Position numbers and translations under genes: made by a program. From assembly GCA_963706905.1 (NCBI GenBank), contig CAVPNY010000011.1, positions 310,001 through 374,000 of the forward strand: 64,000 nt of DNA, in the 5' to 3' direction. Under the pieces are notes generated by a model. It saw nothing but the letters and a program-made list of their open reading frames with translations, did no database searches and was not told where the DNA came from. Position 1 is the first letter of the stretch. Every line of letters begins with the position of its first letter. Shown piece by piece: positions 8,716-17,974 of the stretch. Source of the DNA: CAVPNY01 sp963706905. Lineage in GTDB: Bacteria; Chloroflexota; Anaerolineae; Anaerolineales; UBA4823.

Positions 8716-9147
8716 TTAGGTGAAAGTTTTTTTGGAGATGGTAATTATTCCATCTTCTGTAATGGTTAAGTTATCTCCAGATTGAAACTGGCTAAAATCT
8801 TGGTGGAAGATCGTGAAAATCGGAATCGGTTTTGCATACATTTCTCTGGCAACGATCGAAGCCAGGGCGAAAAAGGAATCGACTCCGGTGGTGAGGATAG
8901 CTGCCGGAGCGGTGTTTGCCCGAACTGCTTCTAGTAAGACGGCCGTGGTTGTAGAAGACCCGCGCGTGAATGGCACTGCCAGGATACAACCCGCGGCAAT
9001 CTGACCGGACAAAGGGTGCCGACGGTCGATGATCTCACCGGTATGGTAATCATAACCACCCCAAAAAGAGATCGGCTCACTGCTGAACAGGAGTTTTCCC
9101 TGTGCTGCACCGGGGACAACCGGCTTGCCGTGAATTATCCTGCCCAT
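8716..9147 (-). CDS. Aconitase X small (swivelling) subunit, DUF126
   Basis: A 143-residue protein matching the AcnX swivelling domain: GKPVVPGAAQGKLLFS at the N-terminus, HPLSGQIAAGCILAVPF, and the signature RGSSTTTAVLLEAVR whose serine completes the active site. It is a separate polypeptide, as in archaeal and type-II AcnX, and starts inside the end of the large-subunit gene (13-bp overlap), so the two are translationally coupled. The complex is a 4Fe-4S dehydratase; known members act on cis-3-hydroxy-L-proline or, in archaea, on mevalonate 5-phosphate. Which one applies here is not decided by sequence or neighbours. Confidence 0.88.
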   Translation of the reverse strand: MGRIIHGKPVVPGAAQGKLLFSSEPISFWGGYDYHTGEIIDRRHPLSGQIAAGCILAVPFTRGSSTTTAVLLEAVRANTAPAAILTTGVDSFFALASIVAREMYAKPIPIFTIFHQDFSQFQSGDNLTITEDGIITISKKTFT

Positions 9148-10400
9148 AGCGTTTCATCCCTGACCACCTGTCCTTCGATAGCCAATTCAACACAATCCGC
9201 CAGACTCCCATAGGTTACACGGGTGTTCAGCAGGCCGGGAGCATAATAAGCGTATTTACCGGAGTTGGTCATCAGAGTTTTGATCCCGGCGGGCAGCATT
9301 GGCGTCGCGAGGATGCAGGTGTCGACAGTGACTCGACCACCAAAGTCGTGAAGGGCTTGCAGGTAACCGGCTCGATTAGCAAAATGGGTCATCGCCCGGC
9401 TAGATGTGACGAGGAACTGGACGCCTGAATGGCGGCACTTGCCGGTGATCAATTGGGCCAGCTCTTTAAATTCTGCCAGTGAAAAATGTGGGCTTCCCAG
9501 AACGACCATGTCTAATTGATCGCCTTCGGCGGTGGTTAATTCGCGACGCGCAGCTCGCATCATTTCCAGAGTGACTGGCACCACTCTGGATGGCTGGCGT
9601 CCCTGGAAGGCGGCTTCCTGGGTAGGGGCTTCTGGGGTTACACCAACCATATGAAATAATGCGACTGTGCCGGAGGAGGCCGCAGCCGCGCCCAATGCCT
9701 TGAGCTGGTCCTCGCTGGGCGTCACTCCCAACCCGGTGATTACCGGGATACGATCCTGGGCAATTTTGCCGATCAAATGACCTAAGACAGGGTAGAAAGA
9801 TTCGTTCGATTGCAGAGAGAGTGGAACATCCTGGATGACCAGTAATAAATCTCCAGCCCGGTTTTCAGTTAAATGCAGGCCTACCGCTGGGACGCGCCCG
9901 GTGATTGCGCAGCAAATGTCCAGCAAGTCAGGATAGCGTTCCGTGCGAGCGCCCAAGACTGAGTTAGCAAATATAATCGCATTCGATTCGCCCCATGCGA
10001 TCTGTTGTCCAAATTTTGGTTTCCAGTCTGTCTGGTAAGGGGCGCAAGTCCAGGTTGGAATGCAGCCCATACTCTGATAGGCCAGCATCTGGCGATGGGC
10101 GTTGTGCGCCCACTCTGCTGGTACAACCCACTCCTGCCAGTGATGTTCGTCCAGACCGCTGACGTTCAATGTGGTCGGGACAGCCACGCGGGCACCCAGT
10201 CTGGCTAACCGCTCTGCATACTCGAGGCCGGCTTCACCAATATAAATTGTGCTGTCGATGTGGGCCCCAGTGATATCCATCAATTCAGCCGCGTCGAATA
10301 TTTCAGCCATTTGTACCAGAATCGACATCGCCATCTGGCTGGCAGGACCTTGATCACCGTGTAGCATATTGAGATCGAAATCATTCAGGGAAAGCGTCAT
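9135..10400 (-). CDS. Aconitase X catalytic (large) subunit, DUF521
   Basis: A 421-residue protein with AcnX features: HGDQGPASQMAMSILVQMAE near the N-terminus, DITGAHIDSTIYIGEAG, cysteine in PTWTCAPYQT that fits an iron-sulfur ligand, EDQLKALGAAAASSG, the VLGSPHFSLAEF block and DTCILATPMLP near the C-terminus. It is paired with the DUF126 small subunit downstream. No isoprenoid or hydroxyproline genes surround it; it lies between the aminopeptidase locus and cydC. It begins 34 bp after the cydC stop on the same strand, so it could be read through from the cyd operon. Confidence 0.88.
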   Translation of the reverse strand: MTLSLNDFDLNMLHGDQGPASQMAMSILVQMAEIFDAAELMDITGAHIDSTIYIGEAGLEYAERLARLGARVAVPTTLNVSGLDEHHWQEWVVPAEWAHNAHRQMLAYQSMGCIPTWTCAPYQTDWKPKFGQQIAWGESNAIIFANSVLGARTERYPDLLDICCAITGRVPAVGLHLTENRAGDLLLVIQDVPLSLQSNESFYPVLGHLIGKIAQDRIPVITGLGVTPSEDQLKALGAAAASSGTVALFHMVGVTPEAPTQEAAFQGRQPSRVVPVTLEMMRAARRELTTAEGDQLDMVVLGSPHFSLAEFKELAQLITGKCRHSGVQFLVTSSRAMTHFANRAGYLQALHDFGGRVTVDTCILATPMLPAGIKTLMTNSGKYAYYAPGLLNTRVTYGSLADCVELAIEGQVVRDETLWAG

Positions 10401-10434
10401 GATAAATTGGAGAAATAACCGGAAAAAATTTACC

Positions 10435-12204
10435 CTATTTTACCTGGTCAAAGTCCTGGTTTATGTCCAGTGGTTCGGTAAGCAGTTGGTTTTGGGCCAG
10501 CCACAACTGGCGATAGAGGCCATCCTGCTCAATGAGAGTATTATGTTCACCGTGCTGAGTAATTTGACCATTTTCCAGGACGAGTATCTCATCCATATTT
10601 TCCAAACCAACCAGGCGGTGCGTGATCACCAGGATAGATTGGGATTGCACGTCATTCAATATGGAGTGCAGCAGTTGTCGTTCCGTAAGCGAGTCCAGAT
10701 TTGCGGTTGGTTCGTCCAAGATCAAGATAGGGGCATCCTTAATCAAGGCGCACGCGATAGCCAAACGTTGACGCTGACCTCCGCTCAATAGATAGCCATT
10801 CTCACCGATCAGGGTTTCGTAACCCTGTGGTAAAGTAATGATGAAATCGTGGATTTGCGCCGTGCGGCAGGCAGCCTTGATTTGTTCATCACTGGCATCC
10901 GGATTGGCTAGCAGCAAATTGTCACGAACAGGAACATTGAATAAATGGGGGTGCTGTGAGACCACACCAAATGCTGCCCTGACCTTATCAGTATCCAAAT
11001 CGCGCAAGTTCTGACTTCCCAGCTGCAGGTTGCCTTCGGAATAATCCCAAAAACGGAGCAACACATTCACCAGGCTTGATTTACCAGCGCCACTTGGCCC
11101 GACAATGGCCAGGCGACTACCAACAGGCAAGTTAAAACTTACCTTCTCCAAAACGAAAGCTTCGTCCGGGGCGTAGCGAAAGCTTAGATTGTGGACAACC
11201 AGGTCGAATTCAACAGGTGCAGCGGCAGGGTGAAGCGGTTCATCCACAGCCGGGGCGGTGTCAATCAAATCGAAGAGCCGTCGGGATAATTCGACACTCG
11301 CCTGTGTCTGTCCCACTGCATTGGCAAGGGATTGCACAGCTTCAAAACTGGCGATGGAAGCCAGCGGGAGCAGCGCCAGATAAACACCATCAATATCTCC
11401 ATTCCTAACCAGAGTGATTGCCAGGAGAAATATTAGTATTGCAGCCAGACCGGTAAAAAACGCGGCCATCCCATCCCCAAACCCGCGAATCCAGGCCAGT
11501 CGTTCTTGCGCGCGCACCAGATCCTTATTTGTGCGCCTCAACCAGTCTTTTTGTGCGGATTCTTGGTTATATACTACCAGGTCTGCCAGACCTTGAATCT
11601 GGTCGACCAACCCAGCATTTAGCGCTGCACGTGCGTGCACCATCTCCTGGGCTGGCAGTTGGCTGAATTTTCCAGAAGCGAGCGGCAGGGCGACACCCGT
11701 TAATATCATAAACACAAGCAAGACCAGGCATAACCGCAGATCAAAAATACCCAGGAGGGCGCAGGCTAAACCAGTCACCAATGCCGCAGCCAGGGGGGGT
11801 ATGACGGCCCGAACATAAAAATTCTCCAAAGTCTCAATATCGGAGACAATGCGCGTCAGCAAATCTCCGCTCCGCATGGTCTGTAACCGAGCCGGAGCTA
11901 GTGGCTCGATGGATTGATAAAACCAAACTCGCAAGCGGGTAAGGATGCGAAAGGTGGCCGTATGCGTGGTAACCCGTTCAGCATAGCGAAAAGCTGCCCG
12001 AGAAATGGCAAATAAACGGACACCAGTGATGGCCAGGGCTAAATCACCAATTTCTGTAGTGATGGCGGCTTTGGAGATCAAATAGGCAGAGACCGCGATC
12101 AACCCAATATTCGAGCCAATCGTAGCGAAACTCAATAGAACACCCCCGATGATCCACCAAAGATATCGGCTGATCAAGCGGAGCAGGCGTGATAAGGGAC
12201 TCAA
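10435..12204 (-). CDS. cydC: CydC-type ABC exporter subunit (heme/thiol)
   Basis: A 589-residue half-transporter: six membrane helices in residues ~1-310 (IIGGVLLSFATIGSNIGLIAVSAYLISKAAI onwards), then a nucleotide-binding domain with Walker A GPSGAGKSS, signature LSGGQRQRLAIA and Walker B ILILDEPTANLD, followed by a switch His in ITHRLVGL. CydDC exports glutathione/cysteine or interacts with heme and is needed to assemble cytochrome bd. Its start overlaps the cydD stop by 4 bp (ATGA). CydC itself is intact, but its partner is broken in this sequence. Confidence 0.9.
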   Translation of the reverse strand: MSPLSRLLRLISRYLWWIIGGVLLSFATIGSNIGLIAVSAYLISKAAITTEIGDLALAITGVRLFAISRAAFRYAERVTTHTATFRILTRLRVWFYQSIEPLAPARLQTMRSGDLLTRIVSDIETLENFYVRAVIPPLAAALVTGLACALLGIFDLRLCLVLLVFMILTGVALPLASGKFSQLPAQEMVHARAALNAGLVDQIQGLADLVVYNQESAQKDWLRRTNKDLVRAQERLAWIRGFGDGMAAFFTGLAAILIFLLAITLVRNGDIDGVYLALLPLASIASFEAVQSLANAVGQTQASVELSRRLFDLIDTAPAVDEPLHPAAAPVEFDLVVHNLSFRYAPDEAFVLEKVSFNLPVGSRLAIVGPSGAGKSSLVNVLLRFWDYSEGNLQLGSQNLRDLDTDKVRAAFGVVSQHPHLFNVPVRDNLLLANPDASDEQIKAACRTAQIHDFIITLPQGYETLIGENGYLLSGGQRQRLAIACALIKDAPILILDEPTANLDSLTERQLLHSILNDVQSQSILVITHRLVGLENMDEILVLENGQITQHGEHNTLIEQDGLYRQLWLAQNQLLTEPLDINQDFDQVK

Positions 12205-13946
12205 CCAACCCTTCCTTGTGCAGCGGTCACCATTTTGAAGTACATACCTTTCCGAGCCAACAAAGTCTGGTGATCACCGGATTCCACCACGCTACCACGA
12301 TCGAGAACCGCGATCTGATCAGCCTGGGAAGACAGGCGGAGGCGATGAGCAATGATTAACACTGTGCGGCCGTGCATCAAACCGAAGAGTGCTTCTTGGA
12401 TGAGAGCCTCGCTTGTGGAGTCCAGATGGGCGGTCGGCTCGTCCAGAATGAGAAATGGAGCACTCTTGAGATATGCTCGAGCAATCGCGATGCGCTGCGC
12501 CTGGCCTCCACTCAGCCGGGCGCCGTGTTCTCCCAGGGGGGTGGCATATCCCTGGGGCAAGGCAGTGATAAAGTCGTGCGCATTGGCATACCTTGCAGAG
12601 AGGACAATTTCATCGGGAGTTGCCTGCGGTTTAGCGATGCGGATGTTGTCCTCAACTGTGCCATGAAAAAGGTATGGATGCTGAGGAACCCATGCGACTT
12701 GAGATCTCCAGAGGGATGGTTCAAGATCGATTAAATCTATTCCTTCCAGGCGAATACTGCCAGCCTGTGGGTCAATAAACCGTAAGATTAAATGGGACAC
12801 AGTGGTCTTTCCACCGCCACTTGGCCCAACCAGGGCCGTGGTTTCTCCATAGGGGATATGCAGAGAACAATTTTGCAGGGCAGACCGCTGACCATCTTCA
12901 TAAGCGAAGCTGACATTTTCCAACTGGATGTCGAACTTGCCCGGGAGGTCAAAAGCTTTCGTTTTAGACTGGGATTCCTTTTGACCGTTTATTAATCCTT
13001 TATCCAAGATAGCAAAGATGCGCCCAGCAGCAGCTTTACCCGTTGTGCCAGAATGATAGCGCAATGCCATCTGTCGCAGCGGCATGAAGAACTCTGGTGT
13101 GAGGAGCAGCACTGCCAATCCGCGCTCAAGAGAAATGGAGTGATTCATCAGCCGCAGGCTGACCTCGACCGCGACCATGGCGGTGGCTGCGGTGGCTGCC
13201 CATTCCATCACCAGGGAGGTCTGAAAGGCCGTGCGCAGCACCTCCATTGTTGTCGCGCCGAATTTCTTGCTAATATCTTCGATATTAGCAGCCTGTTCCT
13301 GACTGCGCCCGAACATCTTTAGGGTATCGAGCCCCTGCAAGATATCCAGGAAAAAAGCGCTCATCCAGCTCAATTCCAGGAAGCGTCGTTCGGTAATTGC
13401 TTTTGCTCGCCCGCCGATTAAAGCCAGTAATAAGATCAGGAATGGCCCGGTTACTAGCAAAATTAACGTCGTCCAGGGGTCCAGAAGCAAAACTAAGACA
13501 AAAATGAAAGCGGTTACGGTAAATGCCAGGTAGCGTGCGGGTAAGAATTAAGTCAGGTATGCATCGAGGGTCTCAATCCCTTCGACCAGGACATTAGTCA
13601 ATTCTCCACTACGTTCTCGCTGTGCTTGAGCTGGGCCGGCTGAAAAAAGCTGGGCAGAGATTCTTTGGCGCAAGCTGCTTTTGATCCGACTGGACGATTT
13701 CTGGGCAAGGACTGTTTCTCCCCATAAGCTGGCGGAGCGGATAGTAATGAGAGCCAGCATGACCGCTAGCCAGGGAATTACTTCAACTAAGGTTTGATTT
13801 TGGATAAAAACGCGCTCAACCACACTGCTCAGTAACCAGGCTTGGATCGCCAGCATGGCGGCAGCGAGAAAGCCGGCGCCTATAGCTAAAGACAGCAAGG
13901 CGCCGGCTTTCGAATCGTTTTGAAGTAGTCGTTTCTCGAGGCTCAC
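12201..13946 (-). pseudogene. cydD: CydD-type ABC exporter subunit with in-frame stop
   Basis: The gene starts with GTG at 13946 (MSLEKRLLQND) and would encode 581 residues, the normal CydD length. Codon 133 is TAA (13548-13550), between GIETLDAYLT and FLPARYLAF, exactly in the conserved 'DAY..QFLPA'-like stretch; the reading frame is the same on both sides, so this is a nonsense change and not a frameshift. A CAA to TAA transition would explain it. The downstream part has Walker A GPSGGGKTT, signature LSGGQAQRIAIA and Walker B FLILDEPTAHLD. An in-frame ATG-like restart near 13490 could yield the NBD with only part of the membrane domain. A sequence error is an equal possibility. Confidence 0.88.
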
Positions 13947-13978
13947 ACTATCCCGAGGGTTCTTGGTCGCCTAAAAAC

Positions 13979-14998
13979 TCAATAGCTGCTAGGCCCGAGT
14001 CTTACTTTGCCCCTGAAGATATAGTAGACCCCGGCCGTATATAGGATTACAAAAGGCATCCCAACTGCAGCGATAACCAGCATCACCACCAAGGTATTGG
14101 CTTCTGAAGCAGCGTTAAAAATAGTTTGATTGAAATCAGGGTTGATCGTCGAGATAAGTAAATTCGGGTATAGTCCTGCTGCTGAGGACAGGATCAACAA
14201 GATAATCATCAAGGCTGAAGCAACAAAAGCGATGAAATATCGCTCCCGGCGCACCATCCACCAGGCGAAGATAACCGCTGCTAAGGCAGACGCGGGCAGG
14301 ATTGCCAACCAGGGTTGAGTCAGGTATCGATCACTGATCCCTTGATGCAGTAGAAGGATTACACCTATAACGATTGTGTTGAGAATGAAAAAGGTGACCA
14401 TGAGTGGTGTGATAGAGCGTTTCACCCTTGCCAGAAGTTCCCCATCCGTCTTCATTGCCAGGAAGATAGCCCCGTGATATGCCAGCATGGAGATTGTGGT
14501 CAGGCCTATCAGCAGGGCAAATGGGGTTAACAAGGAGGGAATAAAGGCTTGGATGTTTCCCTGAGCGTCAATCGGCACTCCCATCAGCACATTGCCAAAA
14601 GCAACTCCCAGCAGTAAGGCGATACACAGCGAGGCTAGAAAGAAAATAAAATCCCACATCTTGCGCCAGCCAGGCCCCGGGCGCTTGCTACGGAATTCAA
14701 TGGCCACTGCGCGCAAAATCAAAAACAGCAATACAAGCATCATCGCCCCATAAAATCCTGAGAACAAACTGGCGTAAACCAGGGGAAAAGCAGCAAAAAG
14801 GACACCGCCTCCCAGGATGAGCCAGACTTCATTTCCGTCCCAAATCGGGCCGATACTATTGAGCATGACGCGCCGCTCCTCATCGTTTTTTGCAATGAAC
14901 AGGTGCAAGATACCAACCCCAAGGTCGAATCCATCCAGGACTATATAACCCGCGATGATGACGACAAACAGGATGTACCAGACAATGTTAAGCCACAT
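13979..14998 (-). CDS. cydB: Cytochrome bd oxidase subunit II
   Basis: A 339-residue membrane protein with about eight to nine hydrophobic helices. It begins MWLNIVWYILFVVIIAGYIVLDGFDLGVGIL, of which VLDGFDLG is the CydB hallmark, followed by IGPIWDGNEVWLI. With CydA it forms the quinol:O2 oxidoreductase that gives oxygen tolerance or microaerobic respiration. It has a GGTGAACT ribosome-binding region and starts 8 bp after the cydA stop. Downstream is cydD, with 32 bp between them. Confidence 0.93.
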   Translation of the reverse strand: MWLNIVWYILFVVIIAGYIVLDGFDLGVGILHLFIAKNDEERRVMLNSIGPIWDGNEVWLILGGGVLFAAFPLVYASLFSGFYGAMMLVLLFLILRAVAIEFRSKRPGPGWRKMWDFIFFLASLCIALLLGVAFGNVLMGVPIDAQGNIQAFIPSLLTPFALLIGLTTISMLAYHGAIFLAMKTDGELLARVKRSITPLMVTFFILNTIVIGVILLLHQGISDRYLTQPWLAILPASALAAVIFAWWMVRRERYFIAFVASALMIILLILSSAAGLYPNLLISTINPDFNQTIFNAASEANTLVVMLVIAAVGMPFVILYTAGVYYIFRGKVRLGPSSY

Positions 14999-15006
14999 AG
15001 TTCACC

Positions 15007-16410
15007 TCAAGAAGCGCGCGGTCGACGCTGGAAGATGTCTTTGAATGTATCGGGCAACGAAGTAACAGGAACCTCCTCATCCTTGTCTAATGGGTCAGGT
15101 CCATGTTGGATTTTTCCGTTGAGCAGGTAGATGAATAGGATGAAGAGGATGATGTAGAGCACAACGAACATCAAGTTAGATGCCAGTACTTGCCAACCCA
15201 ATAGTACTGGAGAAACTGCATCTACTGTGCGGAGCAAGTTCCAGACAATCCAGGGTTGCCGGCCAAATTCGGCCACCCACCAGCCAGTCATTGTGGAGAA
15301 TTCAGCCACAAAGACGGTCAGAACAAAAAGCCAGAGCAGCCAGCGAGTGTGCCATATACGCTGTCTCCATAAGGCAAACAAGGCTCCCAGCAAGCCGATC
15401 AGCAAGAACAATACACCCAGGTTGATCATCAAGTGGTACGATTGAAAAGTCAGGTTGATGGGCGGCCAGACATCGCTCGGGAATTCGTTCAAGCCCGTGA
15501 CTACGGCATTGAAATCTTGATATGCCAGGAAGCTCAGCATGCAGGGGATCTTGATGCCATAGGTTTTCTGGTTAGCTTCATCTACCCAGCCGATGATATA
15601 CATCGGCGCACAGGATTGGCTCTCCCACACGCCTTCCATGGCTGCCAGTTTAATGGGCTGGTTCTCAGTAACTGTAATTGCAGATTGTGAACCAAATAAG
15701 ATTACCTGGAAAATACTAAAGATTACGAAGAATGGCAGGGCAGCCTTGAAGGCTCCTTTTGCAAAGTCTTGATATTTATTTTTCAGCAGGTACCAGGAAC
15801 TGACGCTCAAGATCAGGGCGGACCCCACCATCCAGGAAGCCACCCACACATGCAGCAGTCGGGAAATAAAGGAGGGTGTAAAGACGACTTCTGAGAAGCT
15901 GGTCATCACGGCGCGTGGAGGAAAAGGGATTGCTTGGAGCGTGTATCCTGCCGGGGTCTGCATCCAAGAGTTTGCCATGAGAATCCACAAGGCGCTAAAG
16001 TGAGCTCCAAATGCTACCAGGAAAGTTGCCAGCAGCCACATGCGCGGTCCCAGGCGGTTCCCGCCGAAGAGCATCAATCCTAAAAAGCCGCCTTCCAGGA
16101 AGAAGGCGAAAACGCCCTCCGCAGCCAACAGGCTGCCAAAAATATTGCCAACGAAACGTGAATAATTTGCCCAATTGGTGCCAAATTCAAATTCTAGTAC
16201 TACACCGGTGGCGATTCCCACTGCAAACACCAGGCCGTAAACTTTTACCCAGAAGAAGGAGAGCTGGCGCCACTTTGGGTCTCGCGTGCGCACGTAGACC
16301 AGTCCAATTACCACCAATAACAATCCCAATCCCATTGAAATAGGGGGGTAAAGGAAGTGGAAACTGGCTGTCAGTGCAAATTGTAGGCGGGAAAGAATTT
16401 CAGGATCCAT
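15007..16410 (-). CDS. cydA: Cytochrome bd oxidase subunit I
   Basis: A 467-residue protein from ATG 16410 (MDPEILSRLQFALTASFHFLYPPISMG). An upstream in-frame ATG at 16485 exists, but GGAAAAG 6 bp before 16410 and alignment with CydA starts favour the shorter form. The heme-ligand His lies in TASFHFLYP; GSLLAAEGVFAFFLEGGF and AFGAHFSALWI are the conserved helices carrying the Glu and His residues. The Q-loop region between helices VI and VII is short, as in Bacillus-type bd oxidases. First gene of cydABDC; a candidate operator and promoter lie upstream. Confidence 0.93.
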   Translation of the reverse strand: MDPEILSRLQFALTASFHFLYPPISMGLGLLLVVIGLVYVRTRDPKWRQLSFFWVKVYGLVFAVGIATGVVLEFEFGTNWANYSRFVGNIFGSLLAAEGVFAFFLEGGFLGLMLFGGNRLGPRMWLLATFLVAFGAHFSALWILMANSWMQTPAGYTLQAIPFPPRAVMTSFSEVVFTPSFISRLLHVWVASWMVGSALILSVSSWYLLKNKYQDFAKGAFKAALPFFVIFSIFQVILFGSQSAITVTENQPIKLAAMEGVWESQSCAPMYIIGWVDEANQKTYGIKIPCMLSFLAYQDFNAVVTGLNEFPSDVWPPINLTFQSYHLMINLGVLFLLIGLLGALFALWRQRIWHTRWLLWLFVLTVFVAEFSTMTGWWVAEFGRQPWIVWNLLRTVDAVSPVLLGWQVLASNLMFVVLYIILFILFIYLLNGKIQHGPDPLDKDEEVPVTSLPDTFKDIFQRRPRAS

Positions 16411-16450
16411 TTGCACTTTTCCTTTTATTAATCGATTTAAAAGACTGGAC

Positions 16451-16469
16451 TGTCCCAGGAAATGAGACA
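16451..16469 (-). promoter_or_regulatory. Inverted repeat upstream of cydA (possible operator)
   Basis: On the minus strand it reads TGTCTCA-N5-TGGGACA, an imperfect 7-bp dyad about 40 bp before the cydA start and downstream of the candidate TATAAT box. That placement suits a repressor site. The sequence does not match the Rex or FNR consensus, so the regulator is unknown. Confidence 0.4.
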
Positions 16470-16487
16470 ATATACTGTACAACACAT

Positions 16488-16493
16488 ATTATA
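16488..16493 (-). promoter_or_regulatory. Candidate -10 box of the cyd operon
   Basis: TATAAT is read on the minus strand about 78 bp before the cydA start. No good -35 is present 17 bp upstream (TTCCCC-like). The ISKra4-type element begins its left end only ~40 bp farther upstream and may have separated distal control sequence. Confidence 0.4.
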
Positions 16494-16523
16494 TTGGATA
16501 TTTACTCTTTGGGGAAGTTCACC

Positions 16524-16531
16524 TCCTAAGC
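16524..16531. repeat. Target site duplication, left copy (TCCTAAGC)
   Basis: An exact 8-bp direct repeat of 17967-17974 flanks the ISKra4-type element. Confidence 0.88.
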
Positions 16532-17966
16532 GGGTGTATGTCAATTTGGGGGCGAGTTATAGGCAGCTGTCCAGCGCTCATCAAATCTCTTGCACATAAC
16601 AGCACCCCGAAAAGGCAAGAGGCGTTCAGCGCCCGTTCTGCTCCAACGCATACCCGCTTTGGTAAAGCGGTCTTTGAAACGCTTGCCACCGCTCTCGACC
16701 ATACCACTGCCAATCACCCAACCATCCGTTCTCATCTCCAAATAATCCATCCGGTGCTTATGATGGTCAAAGTAACCAGCCTGCTGCAGCAAATTTTCTC
16801 GTTCAGCAGGCTTTTCTTCCGCCAGTTGGGTGATGGTAAGTGCAATTTCACCGGCATGGCCTTGAAAAAGCGGTGTTTCCTGTTGTTTGAACCAACCCGC
16901 AGCTTGCGGCGTACCTTCTCCAAAGGCTAGCTTAGCTGCCAGGCCTAAGTGTTCGGTGGCATGATACCAGTCAACCACTTGGCGAGCATCATAGAGATAA
17001 TCGGCCACTAAATTCCAAATCCAGGCCGCTCCGTCTGCCACAACCTGAGTATCTGCCGCTGCATGCCAGTGCCGCCGTTTGGCCTCGGCCCACAGTTTAC
17101 GCCCAAAAGGCTCGGGGCCTCCCAGGTGACTGACATAGCTGGTATCGCTCGCATGCCCAATTTCGATGGTTTCTTTGGTTTCTGGGTCAAGAGCGTAAGT
17201 CCACTCAACCTCGAAGAAACAGCCACACTTCAATTCTTTCCACTCTTCGCCGCGAATGTAGATCATGCTCCCGTCCATTGAAGCTCCCAGACGTTGGTCC
17301 GACTTTCCCCTGACCTGCCCGGGTACCAGTTGCTCGATCGTTGCATTGGCTTGCTCGGCTTCCTTTTCTTCCACCTTCTTCAGTGCTTCTCCCCACTCCT
17401 GTGTCAGTCGCCATACACTGTTTTCCGATATTTCGATCTGGGCTAGCTCTTGAAGAGCTTCGGTCGCTTCGGCATAACTCAATTTCGCACTGTACTTGAT
17501 CGCTTTTTGTGCCACCCCTTCGCTCCAGTGCTTGTCGTGCAAGCGCAGTTGCCTATCCAGGGGGAAAAATACTCTCCTGACACTCCGGACAGTAGTAATA
17601 GCCTCGCTCTACCTGCAATGCGCCTGCCCGGCTCTCCACTTGTGTGCTTTTCTCACCTTTATAGCGCATCTCCTTCCCACACTGGGTACATTTAGGCCCT
17701 GGTGCGGGCGTTCGTTCACTCTGCTCTTCCACTGCAATTTGGGCCAGTTCTTGCCCCAATTCCTTGCGTAGTTTCAAGGCGATTTCTTCGATTTGCTTCA
17801 AGTCCGGCTGGGGATGATTTGCCTCCCAGGCTAAATATTCATCAATGATCTGATCCGCTTTCGCTCGCAATCGAGCGCGTTTCTCTTCGTTGCTCTTTTC
17901 CATGGCTACCTCCGCTGGGCGATAGCCTGATTTTACTTCCCCTTGCCCCAGAACTGACATGCACCC
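16532..17966 (-). mobile_element. ISKra4-type insertion sequence
   Basis: A 1435-bp element with inverted ends GGGTGTATGTCA... (left) and GGGTGCATGTCA... (right, reverse complement), which agree over about 20 of 25 bp. It is flanked by exact 8-bp TCCTAAGC duplications. It carries a two-frame transposase. The right end lies at the stop codon of the DUF2179 gene and the left end upstream of cydA, so the element separates two formerly adjacent same-strand units. Confidence 0.92.
16541..17960 (-). pseudogene. ISKra4-family transposase in two frames
   Basis: The N-terminal frame (17553-17960) starts MSVLGQGEVKSGY and has a zinc-ribbon (CTQCGKEM, later CPECQE). The C-terminal frame (16541 to about 17575) has the DDE core: GASMDGSMIYIR, VVADGAAWIWN, VVDWYHATEHL and the terminal GSGMVESGGKRFKDR and GMRWSRTGAERLL motifs typical of ISKra4. 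The join is at a T5C5 run on the minus strand (17570-17579): the first frame ends in FPPG-stop, while a +1 shift gives LDRQLRLHDKHW. This can be a programmed +1 shift, known in some ISKra4 relatives, or a one-base insertion. Combined length is about 470 residues. Confidence 0.8.
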
Positions 17967-17974
17967 TCCTAAGC
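17967..17974. repeat. Target site duplication, right copy (TCCTAAGC)
   Basis: An exact 8-bp match to 16524-16531. It contains the complement of the TAG stop codon of the DUF2179 gene. Confidence 0.88.

Larger units (their letters stand above)
6802..8719 (+). pseudogene. M29 aminopeptidase (AmpS/AmpT-like), interrupted by an IS1-family element
   Basis: Thermophilic-type (M29) metallo-aminopeptidase split by an insertion at 7041-7842. The 5' part encodes MTDSRTYKF to NYVSP; the 3' part resumes FQKAAFQEFDVLIKIRSE and runs to the stop at 8719. Removing the element and one TSD copy gives NYVSPFQKAAF in frame and a protein of 369 residues, the usual family size. The metal-site segments are all in the 3' part: FEAG, LGEFAIGTN, GSFHMALGAG and HWDMICD. 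The family removes N-terminal residues from peptides in the cytosol using two divalent metals. No other frame damage is visible, which suggests a recent insertion and possible reversion by precise excision. The 3' end overlaps the convergent aconitase X small subunit gene by 4 bp. Confidence 0.9.
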
